Assembly (NCBI GenBank): GCA_963768085.1
Contig: CAVYGO010000003.1
Location: 1,736,001 to 1,800,000 of the forward strand
From: Pukyongia sp963768085
Lineage (GTDB): Bacteria; Bacteroidota; Bacteroidia; Flavobacteriales; Flavobacteriaceae
DNA: 64,000 nucleotides
Reading direction: 5' to 3'
The translations under genes were made by a program, and so were the position numbers. The notes beneath the pieces are model-generated. The model searched no databases. It was not told the origin of the DNA and saw only the letters and a program-made list of their open reading frames with translations. Shown one piece after another: positions 17,081 through 25,717 of this stretch (position 1 is the first letter of the stretch; each line of letters opens with the position of its first letter).

Positions 17081-17707
17081 ATGAAAAAATTAATCTTTAT
17101 ACTCATAGCGCTAATTTCAGCGAATAGTTTCACACAATCCAAGTATCAGATAGGAATGGAACAAGCTTTCGAATTATGGGAAGCCGATAAACCCTGGGAA
17201 GCAGCTAATCTCTTTGAGCGTATAGCTCAAGCTGAAAACGACAATTGGCTGCCTCCGTTTTATGTAGCGCAGATCAACGTGTTAAATAGCTTTAATGAAC
17301 AGGACAAAGAAAAAATGGTAGCACAAATGGATAAGGCTAAAAATTTCCTGAACGATTCGAAGACACTTACGGAAAACAACGCCGAGATCCTGGTGCTCGA
17401 GGCTCAATTATTAACGGCCTGGGTGGTATACGACGGACAGCAATACGGAATGAAATACTCTGCAAAAATAGCTGAGTTGTATCAGAAGGCTTTTGAGGTT
17501 GATCCTGAAAACCCGAGAGTAGTGCTTGGGAAAGCCCAATGGGACATCGGTACGGCTAAGTTTTTTAATCAGCCATCGGATGGGTATTGCGACGATATTA
17601 AAAAAGCGATACAGCTATTTGAGAATGAAGAACCTGCCGAGGAGTTTTATCCTAGTGGTGGTGGTGAATACGCCAAACAGGTATTACAGGAAAACTGCGG
17701 TGAATAA
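17081..17707 (+). CDS. Exported TPR-like protein
   Basis: A 208-aa protein with a signal peptide (MKKLIFILIALISANSFTQ). The mature part is alpha-helical and TPR-like: MEQAFELWEADKPWEAANLFERIA and later YQKAFEVDPENPRVVLGKAQ. A C-terminal segment with two cysteines (GYCDDIKKAI and QENCGE) follows. The gene ends two bases before the LytS kinase gene, so both are very likely on one transcript. It could be a periplasmic partner of the kinase system, which is an inference from position only. Confidence 0.8.
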   Translation: MKKLIFILIALISANSFTQSKYQIGMEQAFELWEADKPWEAANLFERIAQAENDNWLPPFYVAQINVLNSFNEQDKEKMVAQMDKAKNFLNDSKTLTENNAEILVLEAQLLTAWVVYDGQQYGMKYSAKIAELYQKAFEVDPENPRVVLGKAQWDIGTAKFFNQPSDGYCDDIKKAIQLFENEEPAEEFYPSGGGEYAKQVLQENCGE

Positions 17708-17709
17708 AA

Positions 17710-19041
17710 ATGCTCTTCTTTAAAGAACTTGGCAAGGCCTTTTTTGTTGGGATCCTGATATTCTTAGTATTAGGGTTGATCCAATATTTAGCGGGTAATT
17801 TTGATTATACCGGGAAGACTTTACTTATAGCCTTCCTTTATAATCAGCTTTATTCTGTGATATTGTACATGGCCAATATGTACTTTATTCGTTATATGAA
17901 GAACCATTACGGGCAGGAATTATTTAAATTCGATAACATTCTGAAAGGTGCAGCAGGAGGAATTCTAATCACCATATTAGGTCTGCTTTTTATTCGTTGG
18001 ATAACCGAAATGATAGTTAAAGGAGAATCTTTTTCTGAATTCATTTCAGGCGAACACCTTGGTTATTATTACACGGGGTTCATTATTTCCATGGTCATCG
18101 TGTCTATTTTCTATGGCTTTCATTACTACAAGTATAAACAGGAATCTAAAGTAAAGGCGCAAAAGATTATAGCAAAATCTGCTTCTGCTCAATTTGATGC
18201 CTTAAAGAATCAATTAGATCCTCATTTCCTGTTCAACAGTTTAAATGTTTTAACGAGTTTAATAGAGGAAAATCCTGAAGCTGCGACAAGATTCACTACC
18301 TCGTTATCCAAAGTCTACCGATATGTACTGGAACAAAAAAATAAGGATTTAATTACGGTAGAAGAGGAGTTGAAGTTTGCCAGGCTGTATATGTCACTTA
18401 TCAATATGCGTTTTGAAGATAGTATCGTATTTACAGCGCCTGAGCGCCTCAGTAATCCAGAGGCTAAAGTAGTACCATTAAGTCTGCAGCTGCTATTGGA
18501 GAATGCTGTGAAGCATAACCAGGTCACCCCTGCGAAAAAACTACATATCACTATATTCGAGGAGAATGGAAATCTCGTAATAAAGAATAATGTACAATCT
18601 AAAAGTGTGGTAAAAAAGGGTAGTGGAGTGGGTCTTCAGAATATCAGGCAGCGCTATTCCCTGCTCACAGACCGACCCATGAAGATTCAGCAAAATGAAC
18701 GTGAATTCAAAGTAATGATCCCGTTACTTACCAAATCGACGATGACCCTAAAGTCACAGGACACATACATTAGTGGGAAACGACTGGAACGAGCAAAGAA
18801 GAAAGTGGAGGAATTGAAAGGTTTTTACATTCACTTTTCCATCTACTTAATTATGGTTCCGGTCTTTATTTATCTTAACTTAAGAAGTACAAGTTTTCCC
18901 TGGGCGATATTTCCTATTGGAGGCTGGGGTTTTGGTGTGTTGGGCCATGCTTCCGAAGTGTATGACTGGAATCCGTTCTTCGGAAAGGATTGGGAAGAGC
19001 GTAAAATCCGTAAATTTATGGATGAGGATTCCCTGGAGTAA
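17710..19041 (+). CDS. LytS-type sensor histidine kinase with C-terminal 2TM domain
   Basis: A 443-aa kinase. Four N-terminal membrane segments (residues ~10-140) are followed by the LytS/YehU-type kinase core: phosphoacceptor His172 in DPHFLFNSLNV, the N-box ENAVKHN around residue 265 and the G-box GSGVGLQNIRQR at 304-314. After residue ~355 a 2TM domain (RAKKKVEELKGFYIHFS ... WEERKIRKFMDED) is fused to the C-terminus, adding two more membrane segments. That extra domain closely resembles the stand-alone 2TM protein encoded next. The response regulator of the system is encoded four genes downstream. The signal sensed is unknown. Confidence 0.92.
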   Translation: MLFFKELGKAFFVGILIFLVLGLIQYLAGNFDYTGKTLLIAFLYNQLYSVILYMANMYFIRYMKNHYGQELFKFDNILKGAAGGILITILGLLFIRWITEMIVKGESFSEFISGEHLGYYYTGFIISMVIVSIFYGFHYYKYKQESKVKAQKIIAKSASAQFDALKNQLDPHFLFNSLNVLTSLIEENPEAATRFTTSLSKVYRYVLEQKNKDLITVEEELKFARLYMSLINMRFEDSIVFTAPERLSNPEAKVVPLSLQLLLENAVKHNQVTPAKKLHITIFEENGNLVIKNNVQSKSVVKKGSGVGLQNIRQRYSLLTDRPMKIQQNEREFKVMIPLLTKSTMTLKSQDTYISGKRLERAKKKVEELKGFYIHFSIYLIMVPVFIYLNLRSTSFPWAIFPIGGWGFGVLGHASEVYDWNPFFGKDWEERKIRKFMDEDSLE

Positions 19042-19137
19042 CAATTGAGGAATTAAAATCGACAGTTCATGCTGTTTTGTTTTCTAAGGCTTTCAGGCCG
19101 CCGTATTTTTACAGTATAATTAAAATGAATTCAAATC

Positions 19138-19431
19138 ATGAGAACTTTCAACCAAATTGATGAATCGAAATATCAACGAGCTAAAACCCATGTAGAAAAA
19201 CTAAAAGGTTTTTATACGCATCTGGTTATTTACCTCCTATTCGTCATATTTTTTATTTACCTGAATCTTATAAGCACTAGTTTTCCCTGGGCGATCTTTC
19301 CAATCGCCGGCTGGGGGCTGGGAATTATAGGGCATGCTACCGATACTTTCGGATGGAATCCCTTTTTTGGAAGGAAATGGGAAGAACGTAAAATACGTGA
19401 GTTTATGGATGATGATGAAGTCTATTTTTGA
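19138..19431 (+). CDS. 2TM domain protein 1
   Basis: A 97-aa protein made almost entirely of one 2TM domain: two hydrophobic segments flanked by the family motifs KTHVEKLKGFYTHLVIYLL and WEERKIREFMDDDE. It is the closest copy to the C-terminal domain of the upstream kinase; both share FPWAIFPI, GWNPFFG or DWNPFFG, and WEERKIR. This suggests a recent duplication of that domain. A 96-bp gap separates it from the kinase gene and contains a weak promoter-like box (TATTTTTA at 19104-19111). No catalytic residues are visible. Confidence 0.88.
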   Translation: MRTFNQIDESKYQRAKTHVEKLKGFYTHLVIYLLFVIFFIYLNLISTSFPWAIFPIAGWGLGIIGHATDTFGWNPFFGRKWEERKIREFMDDDEVYF

Positions 19432-19463
19432 TAATCACTGCAGGTTCAGAAAAACTAAGAATT

Positions 19464-19769
19464 ATGGATTTTAATAATCAAGACAAAGAAAATAAATTCC
19501 TACGTGCAAAAGAGCGGGTAGAAGGGATTAAAAAATTTTATACGAGCCTTATAATGTTCGTAGTTTTTATAGCCTTCCTTGCGGCCTTAAATTACTATAC
19601 CAATGAATGGCGTTATATGTGGTTTCTTTGGGCAGCCTTCGGATGGGGGATTGGACTATTCTTTCAGGCAGCGAAAGCATTCCGATGGAATCCGTTTCTT
19701 GGTAAGAACTGGGAAGAACGCAAGATGAAGGAGTTTATGGATGATGAAGATAATAATCAATGGAAATAA
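19464..19769 (+). CDS. 2TM domain protein 2
   Basis: The product is 101 aa from MDFNNQDKENKF; the frame could be extended to 19428, but that would add a non-conserved N-terminus. It contains RAKERVEGIKKFYTSLIMF, two membrane segments, WGIGLFFQAAKAF, NPFLGKNWEERKMKEFMDD. It overlaps the next gene by 10 bp, so it is part of the same transcript. It is shorter in the loop between helices than copies 3 and 4. Confidence 0.87.
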   Translation: MDFNNQDKENKFLRAKERVEGIKKFYTSLIMFVVFIAFLAALNYYTNEWRYMWFLWAAFGWGIGLFFQAAKAFRWNPFLGKNWEERKMKEFMDDEDNNQWK

Positions 19770-20125
19770 AGAACAGTATTTTGAAATTTACAGAACAGGA
19801 GAAATACGATAACGCGAGAAAGAAGGTGAATGCAATCAAGGGCTTTCACAGTCACCTCACCGCGTATATTGTCGTCAATATCGTTCTCTTATTATTAAAA
19901 GCCAATGTAATATCTGCACTGGCTGATCAAGACATCGATTTGAATCTTGAACGATGGCTGCAATGGAACTCATGGAGCACCGTAATATTATGGGGTATCG
20001 GATTATTAATTCACGGCATCTATGTATACCGGCATAAATTTAAATTTCTGAAGAACTGGGAAGAACGGAAAATCAGAGAAATTATTGAAGAAGAAGAGAT
20101 GGAACAACGAAATAAATTCGAATAA
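19760..20125 (+). CDS. 2TM domain protein 3
   Basis: A 121-aa protein with the 2TM motifs ARKKVNAIKGFHSHLTAYIVVN and NWEERKIREIIEEEE. The loop between the two membrane segments is longer than in copies 1 and 2 and charged (DQDIDLNLERWLQWNSWS). It lacks the NPFFG motif of the first two copies, having HKFKFLK instead. The start codon overlaps the end of copy 2, and its stop overlaps the start of copy 4 as TAATG. Confidence 0.87.
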   Translation: MEIKNSILKFTEQEKYDNARKKVNAIKGFHSHLTAYIVVNIVLLLLKANVISALADQDIDLNLERWLQWNSWSTVILWGIGLLIHGIYVYRHKFKFLKNWEERKIREIIEEEEMEQRNKFE

Positions 20126-20469
20126 TGGAATCATTTAACGAAGATAACGACAAATATAAACGCGCTAAGAAGCGGGTTGAAGAGATTAAAGGCTTTTATA
20201 TACACCTTACGGTCTATATACTTGTGAACACTTTTTTGTACCTAAGTACTGCCGGACTATTTCGCAGCAACTTTGAGACACTGGATCTCCCGAGTTTCGG
20301 GCAGTTCTCTACCCCGTTTTTCTGGGGAATAGGGCTGTTATTCCACGGCTTATATGTATTTCAGTTTAAAAGTGGAATTTTTAAAAGATGGGAAGAACGA
20401 AAACTCAAGGAATTTATGGACAAGGATCGGGAAGATCTCGATAAATTTGATAAGAACCCTTTTGAATAA
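20125..20469 (+). CDS. 2TM domain protein 4
   Basis: A 114-aa protein with RAKKRVEEIKGFYIHLTVYILVN and RWEERKLKEFMDKDRED, closest in layout to copy 3 (longer loop, WGIGLLFHGLYVF). It begins on the last base of copy 3 (TAATG). A 62-bp gap then leads to the LytTR regulator. The acidic C-terminus is a shared feature of all copies. Confidence 0.87.
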   Translation: MESFNEDNDKYKRAKKRVEEIKGFYIHLTVYILVNTFLYLSTAGLFRSNFETLDLPSFGQFSTPFFWGIGLLFHGLYVFQFKSGIFKRWEERKLKEFMDKDREDLDKFDKNPFE

Positions 20470-20531
20470 GCCATATCCAATTATAGATAAGTGAAATTTC
20501 AAGCGAATACAATTTAGAATAGCCAGATACG

Positions 20532-21287
20532 ATGAATGTACTTATAATTGAGGATGAAAAACCTTCGGCCAGGCGGCTACAACGAATGTTGGAAAAACAA
20601 CAGGTCACAGTAAATGAAATGCTCCATAGTGTAAATGAAGCGGTGGAGTGGTTTACAAACAATGAGCATCCGGACCTTATCTTTCTGGACATTCAGTTAA
20701 GTGACGGATTATCTTTCGAGATTTTCGATGAAGTTGAAGTAAACAGTGCAATAATTTTCACAACAGCTTTCGATGAATATGCCCTGCAGGCTTTCAAACT
20801 TAATAGTGTCGACTACCTCTTAAAGCCAATCGATGAGGAAGAACTGGAAGCGGCTATTGATAAATTCAAAGCGCATACGCCTCAAAAACAAAATGTACAA
20901 CTCAATTTTGATGATATAAAGAAATTACTGGCGAATCCTGGGGAACGACAGTACAAAAAGCGTTTTACCACCAAGATAGGGCAACATATAAAGATGATCG
21001 TTGTAGATGAAATTGAGTGTTTTTATTCAGAAAATAAAGGAACCTATGCGCATACCCATGAAGGCAGGGATTATCTGCTGGATACTACCTTAGAACAGTT
21101 GATAGATGAATTGGCTCCTGAGAATTTCTTTCGCGTGAACCGGACATTCATTGTAAGTATCGATGCCATACGGGATATTATTTCCTATACGAACAGCAGG
21201 CTTCAGCTAAAACTTACTAGTTTCACGGAACAAGAGGTTATCGTGGCCAGGGAACGTGTAAAGGATTTCAAATTGTGGTTGGAATAA
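20532..21287 (+). CDS. LytTR-family response regulator
   Basis: A 251-aa regulator. The receiver domain has the acidic pocket at EDE (7-9), phosphoacceptor Asp53 in LIFLDIQLSDG and Lys98 in DYLLKPI. A LytTR DNA-binding domain follows from about residue 140 to the end, containing ENFFRVNRTFIVSIDAI. It is the natural partner of the LytS kinase at 17710-19041, although four 2TM genes lie between them. LytTR proteins bind pairs of direct repeats about two helical turns apart. No such pair could be assigned near this operon. Confidence 0.93.
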   Translation: MNVLIIEDEKPSARRLQRMLEKQQVTVNEMLHSVNEAVEWFTNNEHPDLIFLDIQLSDGLSFEIFDEVEVNSAIIFTTAFDEYALQAFKLNSVDYLLKPIDEEELEAAIDKFKAHTPQKQNVQLNFDDIKKLLANPGERQYKKRFTTKIGQHIKMIVVDEIECFYSENKGTYAHTHEGRDYLLDTTLEQLIDELAPENFFRVNRTFIVSIDAIRDIISYTNSRLQLKLTSFTEQEVIVARERVKDFKLWLE

Positions 21288-21309
21288 AAAGAAATAAGTA
21301 CTGCAGGGG

Positions 21310-22515
21310 TTAGTTTTTGTCGATGCGGTTATCCCGAAACGAGGAGGGTAGAAGTTTAGGTATGAATTTTATAAGTATGGGTAACAGGACCGTACCGCCG
21401 GGAAGTAAAAATATGGTTAAGGAAGGTATCGTTTTACATATATCGAGAAGTTGTTGTTTTACCTTGTTCTTTTCTGCTGTAGTCAGCTCGCGTGAGGTAG
21501 ACTTCGATAACAACACTAACAGTTCACCACTTTCTTCCAATTCTCTTTGAAGACGTTTCTTATTTCGTAAGATCAATAACTTCACCGTAGCGGTAGACTG
21601 CTTGTAAAATAATTTTACCGGATTGGCATATTCGAATAATTTTACGGATGTTTTATGGGCCATCATGAACTCGGATAACTGGGAGAGACTCTTACGAAGA
21701 TCGATTTCAGATAGCTCTAGGTAGGAAGTGAGGTCCTTAAGAAAGGCTAATTCTTCCTCATCCATACTGTGATCATCCCAAACAGTTATAGTACATATAT
21801 CGAGGATATACTTCTTTTCCAGCATGGTGGCCGTCTTGAGATGTGGCAGTGATGCAAGGGTTAAATTCTTAGTAGGCGTTTTTTCAGAAAGGTAATGGGC
21901 CGAAGATTCAAACAATTCGATAAGCAATCTATCGTATTTGTTTTTTTTCTTTTTCGAACTCAAAGCCAGGTAGCACGCGCTAATTACTGTGTTTTCTGCC
22001 TGCGCAGTATATTTTTTAAATGTTTTTGGATTGCGTAGCGCGTATTGATAGGTTAGAATATCGACATACAACAATGCGTAGGTTAATATCCCCGTAACCC
22101 CTCTATTAAGAAAAGTACTGGTCTCCTGAAGCCGAGCCGATAACATTTTTTCGAGCTTTTGTGGATAGGAGGGTGAAAGGGTTAGTTTTTTCAGGAAACC
22201 CGTCCTGCCCTTGTCCATCGCGTCATAGAAATTTATTATGCTTTTTATAGCCTGCCCTCTGTTTACTTTGCCTTTTTCCTGATGATAGGTATACAGCAAC
22301 GCGTGAAAGAGATTTACCTTGGTAAATTCTTCCCGGGTTAATTTCAGGTTGCTAATGGTTTCCTTTGGTATGGCACCCAGGCTTACTCCATAAATAAAAC
22401 CGGTTTTCTTTAATTCCTCGTAAAAGCGCTCGGGATGTGGAAAACTAACCTCTGCCGAATTCTGATCGAGTATATAAAGATATTTTGGTATCCAGTCTGC
22501 CGCTGAGGGATTCAC
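21310..22515 (-). CDS. LETM1-related protein
   Basis: A 401-aa protein. The first ~330 residues are alpha-helical and without a recognised domain, apart from a lysine-rich stretch (SSKKKKNKYDRL). The C-terminal ~70 residues resemble LETM1-type proteins: a hydrophobic segment FLLPGGTVLLPILIKFIPKL followed by LPSSF. In databases such flavobacterial proteins are described as LETM1-related and biofilm-associated. In mitochondria LETM1 takes part in cation/proton exchange, but the bacterial function is not established. The gene converges on the LytTR regulator gene and diverges from the DUF4331 gene. Confidence 0.78.
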   Translation of the reverse strand: MNPSAADWIPKYLYILDQNSAEVSFPHPERFYEELKKTGFIYGVSLGAIPKETISNLKLTREEFTKVNLFHALLYTYHQEKGKVNRGQAIKSIINFYDAMDKGRTGFLKKLTLSPSYPQKLEKMLSARLQETSTFLNRGVTGILTYALLYVDILTYQYALRNPKTFKKYTAQAENTVISACYLALSSKKKKNKYDRLLIELFESSAHYLSEKTPTKNLTLASLPHLKTATMLEKKYILDICTITVWDDHSMDEEELAFLKDLTSYLELSEIDLRKSLSQLSEFMMAHKTSVKLFEYANPVKLFYKQSTATVKLLILRNKKRLQRELEESGELLVLLSKSTSRELTTAEKNKVKQQLLDICKTIPSLTIFLLPGGTVLLPILIKFIPKLLPSSFRDNRIDKN

Positions 22516-22600
22516 AATAAACGGGTTGTTTTTTAGTTAGCTTTTCAGAATAGTACTTACTTTCAGTGCACTTAAATTACAGGTATTGATCAAAGAATAA

Positions 22601-22631
22601 TTGCAAGTTAAAAACCATAGGCTTATTTTCG
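22601..22631 (+). promoter_or_regulatory. Candidate promoter of the DUF4331 operon
   Basis: TTG at 22601-22603 and TATTTTCG at 22624-22631 are separated by 20 nt. The second box matches TAnnTTTG except for one base. Transcription would begin near 22638, about 45 nt before the start codon. Confidence 0.4.
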
Positions 22632-22681
22632 TCCTATCAAATCACCGAAGCATAAAAGTAAATAATTAAAAATCGTCAATT

Positions 22682-23395
22682 ATGAAAAAAACAAAACTTT
22701 TTGCAGCGATAGCAGGTGCAGGTCTGGTGATACTATCCATAGTATTTCTCGCTGCAGACCATATCGATGCGCCGGCCGTCACAGGAACTTCCACCGACAT
22801 CGCCGACCTGTATGCATTCGAGGGGGATAACCCTAATAACACGGTCCTCATTGCTACCCTACAGGGATTGCTTACTCCCGGGACGGTTACCAATAATGCT
22901 AGCTTTGATGAAGATGTTCTGGTCGAATTCAATATTGATAATACAGGTGATTTTATTGAGGATCTCGTGATCCAAGCCATCAAAAGAGGTGATTCCATGT
23001 ACTTTTTCGGACCCGCACAACCCGCTCAAACAGGTTTGAGCAGTGAGGTGGCTACCTTTGCCGAACGCACCGCTGTAAAGATTTCAGATACTACAGGGGT
23101 ACAAACAGCTACGAATAATGGAATGAGTTTTTTCGCAGGCCCCAGAAGGGATGCGTTCTTTTTCGACTTTAATAGATTTAATGAAGTGATCTCCGGAGCT
23201 GCTGCACCGGATGGATTCTTACCACCGGGAACCGCAAATGATTTCTTTGCCGGGCTCAATGTACTCGCCATTGCTATAGAAGTGCCCAATTCAATGTTAG
23301 GATCGGCACCCACACATGTTGCGAATGGAATAGGGTCGGTAAATAATCTAACTCCTGCATATAATGTCTGGGTTTCTACGAAAAGAAAGCAATAA
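22682..23395 (+). CDS. DUF4331 domain protein
   Basis: A 237-aa protein with an N-terminal hydrophobic signal (LFAAIAGAGLVILSIVFL), directly followed by the DUF4331 signature DHIDAPA. It continues with the usual core, including DIADLYAFEGDNPNNTVL, FFFDFNRFNEV and the LNVLAIAIEVPNSML segment. DUF4331 proteins are exported and of unknown function; they often occur as two adjacent copies with a TPR protein in Bacteroidota, as here. It lies 24 bp before the lipoprotein gene and probably starts the operon. Confidence 0.88.
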   Translation: MKKTKLFAAIAGAGLVILSIVFLAADHIDAPAVTGTSTDIADLYAFEGDNPNNTVLIATLQGLLTPGTVTNNASFDEDVLVEFNIDNTGDFIEDLVIQAIKRGDSMYFFGPAQPAQTGLSSEVATFAERTAVKISDTTGVQTATNNGMSFFAGPRRDAFFFDFNRFNEVISGAAAPDGFLPPGTANDFFAGLNVLAIAIEVPNSMLGSAPTHVANGIGSVNNLTPAYNVWVSTKRKQ

Positions 23396-23419
23396 CAAAT
23401 CAGCGTAAAAAAGAAAAAA

Positions 23420-24115
23420 ATGAAATTATATAAAATCAAATTAATATTCGTCGCAATCTGTACCTCCCTGCTATTTGTGCAATGTGACGATGATGAAAAT
23501 GGAAATGTGATCCTTCAGGAAACCTGTGATGATGGAATTCAAAACGGTGATGAGGAAGGCATTGATTGTGGTGGAACGGCCTGTGAACCCTGTTTTGATC
23601 AACTGGAATTCAGCGGAACGTATGTTCAGGAGGATATCATGGGTCGCCCAGGAATCAATACCGTGTTTAGTGGAGCGAACAATGTAAAGAATATGTTCAA
23701 TACATCAATTGTAACGGACAGGACCTCTTTTCAACCAACCTTCGAGGCAACGCTGGAAGCCTACCATGATGTGTATGGAGATGCATTAGGCACACCCATC
23801 GATTACGAGACTAATATTCTTGGATTTGACGCTGCAACATTTACTACCGTTCTAGCGGAATTCGACGCCCTGCAGGTTGCACCTAACGGACCAACCTCGT
23901 ATTACGATCCAAATACACCCGGTGCACTACTTACAGGAAGAACATTATCGGATGATGTGATCGATATTTCACTCACCCTAATGTTCGGTGGGATGACCGG
24001 AACACGTTTCGATGGAAATAACGGTACTCCACAGTTAACCTCTGATGGAGTGGACAGCGGTGACAGAGATTTCTCATTACCCTTCCCGTATCTTGAGGCA
24101 CCACTTGAACAATAG
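23420..24115 (+). CDS. DUF4331-like lipoprotein with a Cys-rich N-terminal motif
   Basis: A 231-aa lipoprotein with lipobox FVQC at about residue 22. The mature N-terminus is very acidic (DDDENG) and carries the Cys-rich motif CDDGIQNGDEEGIDCGG followed by a closing CEPC. That motif is widespread in Bacteroidota lipoproteins and may form a small disulfide- or calcium-stabilised module. The remainder (NTVFSGANNVKNMFNTS, then DVIDISLTLMFGG) resembles the C-terminal part of DUF4331 proteins. It is probably the surface partner of the preceding DUF4331 protein; this is inferred from gene order. Confidence 0.75.
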   Translation: MKLYKIKLIFVAICTSLLFVQCDDDENGNVILQETCDDGIQNGDEEGIDCGGTACEPCFDQLEFSGTYVQEDIMGRPGINTVFSGANNVKNMFNTSIVTDRTSFQPTFEATLEAYHDVYGDALGTPIDYETNILGFDAATFTTVLAEFDALQVAPNGPTSYYDPNTPGALLTGRTLSDDVIDISLTLMFGGMTGTRFDGNNGTPQLTSDGVDSGDRDFSLPFPYLEAPLEQ

Positions 24116-24129
24116 ATTTAATCAAACGG

Positions 24130-24160
24130 AAAAGGGCATATAATTGCTCTTTTCTTTTTT
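24130..24160 (+). terminator. Hairpin with T-run between lipoprotein and TPR genes
   Basis: AAAAGGGCA (24130-24138) pairs with TGCTCTTTT (24145-24153) with one G-T pair, followed by CTTTTTTT. It sits only eight bases before the next start codon. It may act as a partial terminator that lowers expression of the TPR gene relative to the two upstream genes. Confidence 0.55.
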
Positions 24161-24168
24161 TAACAAAG

Positions 24169-25455
24169 ATGAAACTGCTTATTTATTTCTTCGGAATAAT
24201 AGTACTGCTGGCTTCGTGTGGAACAGATACAAGTAACGAGCAGATTACAAACCCGAACGATTACAATAGTTATTTAGATACTTCCGAAAATGCTTCTTTC
24301 GATGAAGCGGTGAATGAAGTTGAATTCTGGTCGAAACGACTTCGACCCGATAGTTCCGGGGTAGGAGACCTGGGACCACTTGCAAGCGCTTATACTAGAT
24401 TATTCTCTGCTACGGGAAATGCTACTTATCTAGGCGATGCAGAGATCCTGTATCGCAAGGCGATGACAATTTCAGCCAATAACAAAGATATTTATGCCCG
24501 TGGACTCGCACGAACCTATATATCACAGCACAGATTCAAAGAAGCTGAACACATACTTCAGCAGAGTTATGAAGGTATCTCTAGTAAAAGAGCCACCGAG
24601 TATATGCTTTTCGATATACATATGGAATTGGGTAAGTATGAGGAAGCCGAAATCTTTTTGAATAAACTAAAAAACACTTCCGACTATAATTATCTTATAC
24701 GCAAAGCCAAATGGAGTGACCATGCGGGTGATCTCACCGCAGCGATCAATTACCTCGAGAGTGCGAAAGCTATTGCAGAATCAAGAGACAGCAAAAGTCT
24801 GAGGATCTGGACCTATAGTAACCTGGCCGATTTCTATGGTCATGATGGGAGAATAAAAGACGCCTATCAGCATTATTTAAAAACCCTGGAACTTCAGCCG
24901 GATAATGCGTATGCAAAAAAAGGAATAGCCTGGATTGCCTATGCTTATGAAGGAGATACTGCGGAGGCTCGTAGGATTTTAGACTCCGTTATGGAGAACC
25001 ATAAGATGCCGGACTATTATCTTTTTCTCGCGGAAATGGCCGAACATGAAGGTGAGCTGGAATTGGCAGAAATTAATACAAACAAGTTTGTGGAATTAGC
25101 CAGCAGTAAGGCCTACGGTGACATGTATAACTCATATTTAATCGAAATATGGACCGATTCCAGACCTGAGGAAGCGCTCCGACTGGCCGAGAACGAGATA
25201 GAAAACCGGGCCACGCCTGAAACATATTCTATTTTGGCATACGCAAGTTTGAAAGCAAAGGAAAAAGTAAAGGCATTACAGATTATTGACTCCGAGGTAC
25301 GGAATAAGACCTTCGAGCCTTTGGCAACGTATTACACCGCAGAAGTGTATAAAGCGAACGGAAAGAAGAAAGAGGTAGAGGCTTTGAAAAAGGAGCTCAA
25401 AGAAGCCGCATTCGAATTGGGGCCAGTACGTAGCGAGAAGATAGACAGACTGTAA
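24169..25455 (+). CDS. TPR-repeat lipoprotein
   Basis: A 428-aa lipoprotein with lipobox LLASC at about residue 17. From residue ~65 it consists of TPR-like helical repeats, for example ARTYISQHRFKEAEHILQQS, HYLKTLELQPDNAYAKKGIA and AEMAEHEGELELAEINTNKF. Such proteins act as protein-binding scaffolds. It closes the DUF4331 cassette; in several flavobacteria a HupE/UreJ-type protein follows, which is absent here. Confidence 0.85.
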   Translation: MKLLIYFFGIIVLLASCGTDTSNEQITNPNDYNSYLDTSENASFDEAVNEVEFWSKRLRPDSSGVGDLGPLASAYTRLFSATGNATYLGDAEILYRKAMTISANNKDIYARGLARTYISQHRFKEAEHILQQSYEGISSKRATEYMLFDIHMELGKYEEAEIFLNKLKNTSDYNYLIRKAKWSDHAGDLTAAINYLESAKAIAESRDSKSLRIWTYSNLADFYGHDGRIKDAYQHYLKTLELQPDNAYAKKGIAWIAYAYEGDTAEARRILDSVMENHKMPDYYLFLAEMAEHEGELELAEINTNKFVELASSKAYGDMYNSYLIEIWTDSRPEEALRLAENEIENRATPETYSILAYASLKAKEKVKALQIIDSEVRNKTFEPLATYYTAEVYKANGKKKEVEALKKELKEAAFELGPVRSEKIDRL

Positions 25456-25637
25456 ATTGGCAATGGCAAAAACAACGTATAATACTTAATATTAAGAGAA
25501 ATGTGATTGCGTATCGATCAATGCTTTTTAAAGGTTGGCGACTTTTTTAGATACAAAATTATTGAATTCTCAATAAAAACACACATTTGTTAAATATCTT
25601 TCATCTTTGTTAAATTATTAAGGATTATCTGTAAAAA

Positions 25638-25668
25638 TTTGATAACTCATGACTTTTTAATAGATTTA
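25638..25668 (+). promoter_or_regulatory. Candidate promoter of the M36 protease gene
   Basis: TTTG at 25638-25641 and TAGATTTA at 25661-25668 are separated by 19 nt; the second box matches TAnnTTTG in all but the last base. This gives a leader of about 45 nt before the start at 25718. The 262-bp gap upstream (25456-25717) is AT-rich and shows no other gene. Confidence 0.5.
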
Positions 25669-25717
25669 CGCCAAAATTGTTAAACCCCAGTAAATCACCA
25701 ATCTAATATAACTTCTA

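Noticed and set aside
19060..19111. A LytTR-like box (ACAGTTCAT at 19061-19069) and a promoter-like TATTTTTA between kinase and first 2TM gene
   Set aside because: The expected second box 12-13 bp away is missing and the TTG to TATTTTTA distance is about 24 nt, so the evidence is too weak for a feature.
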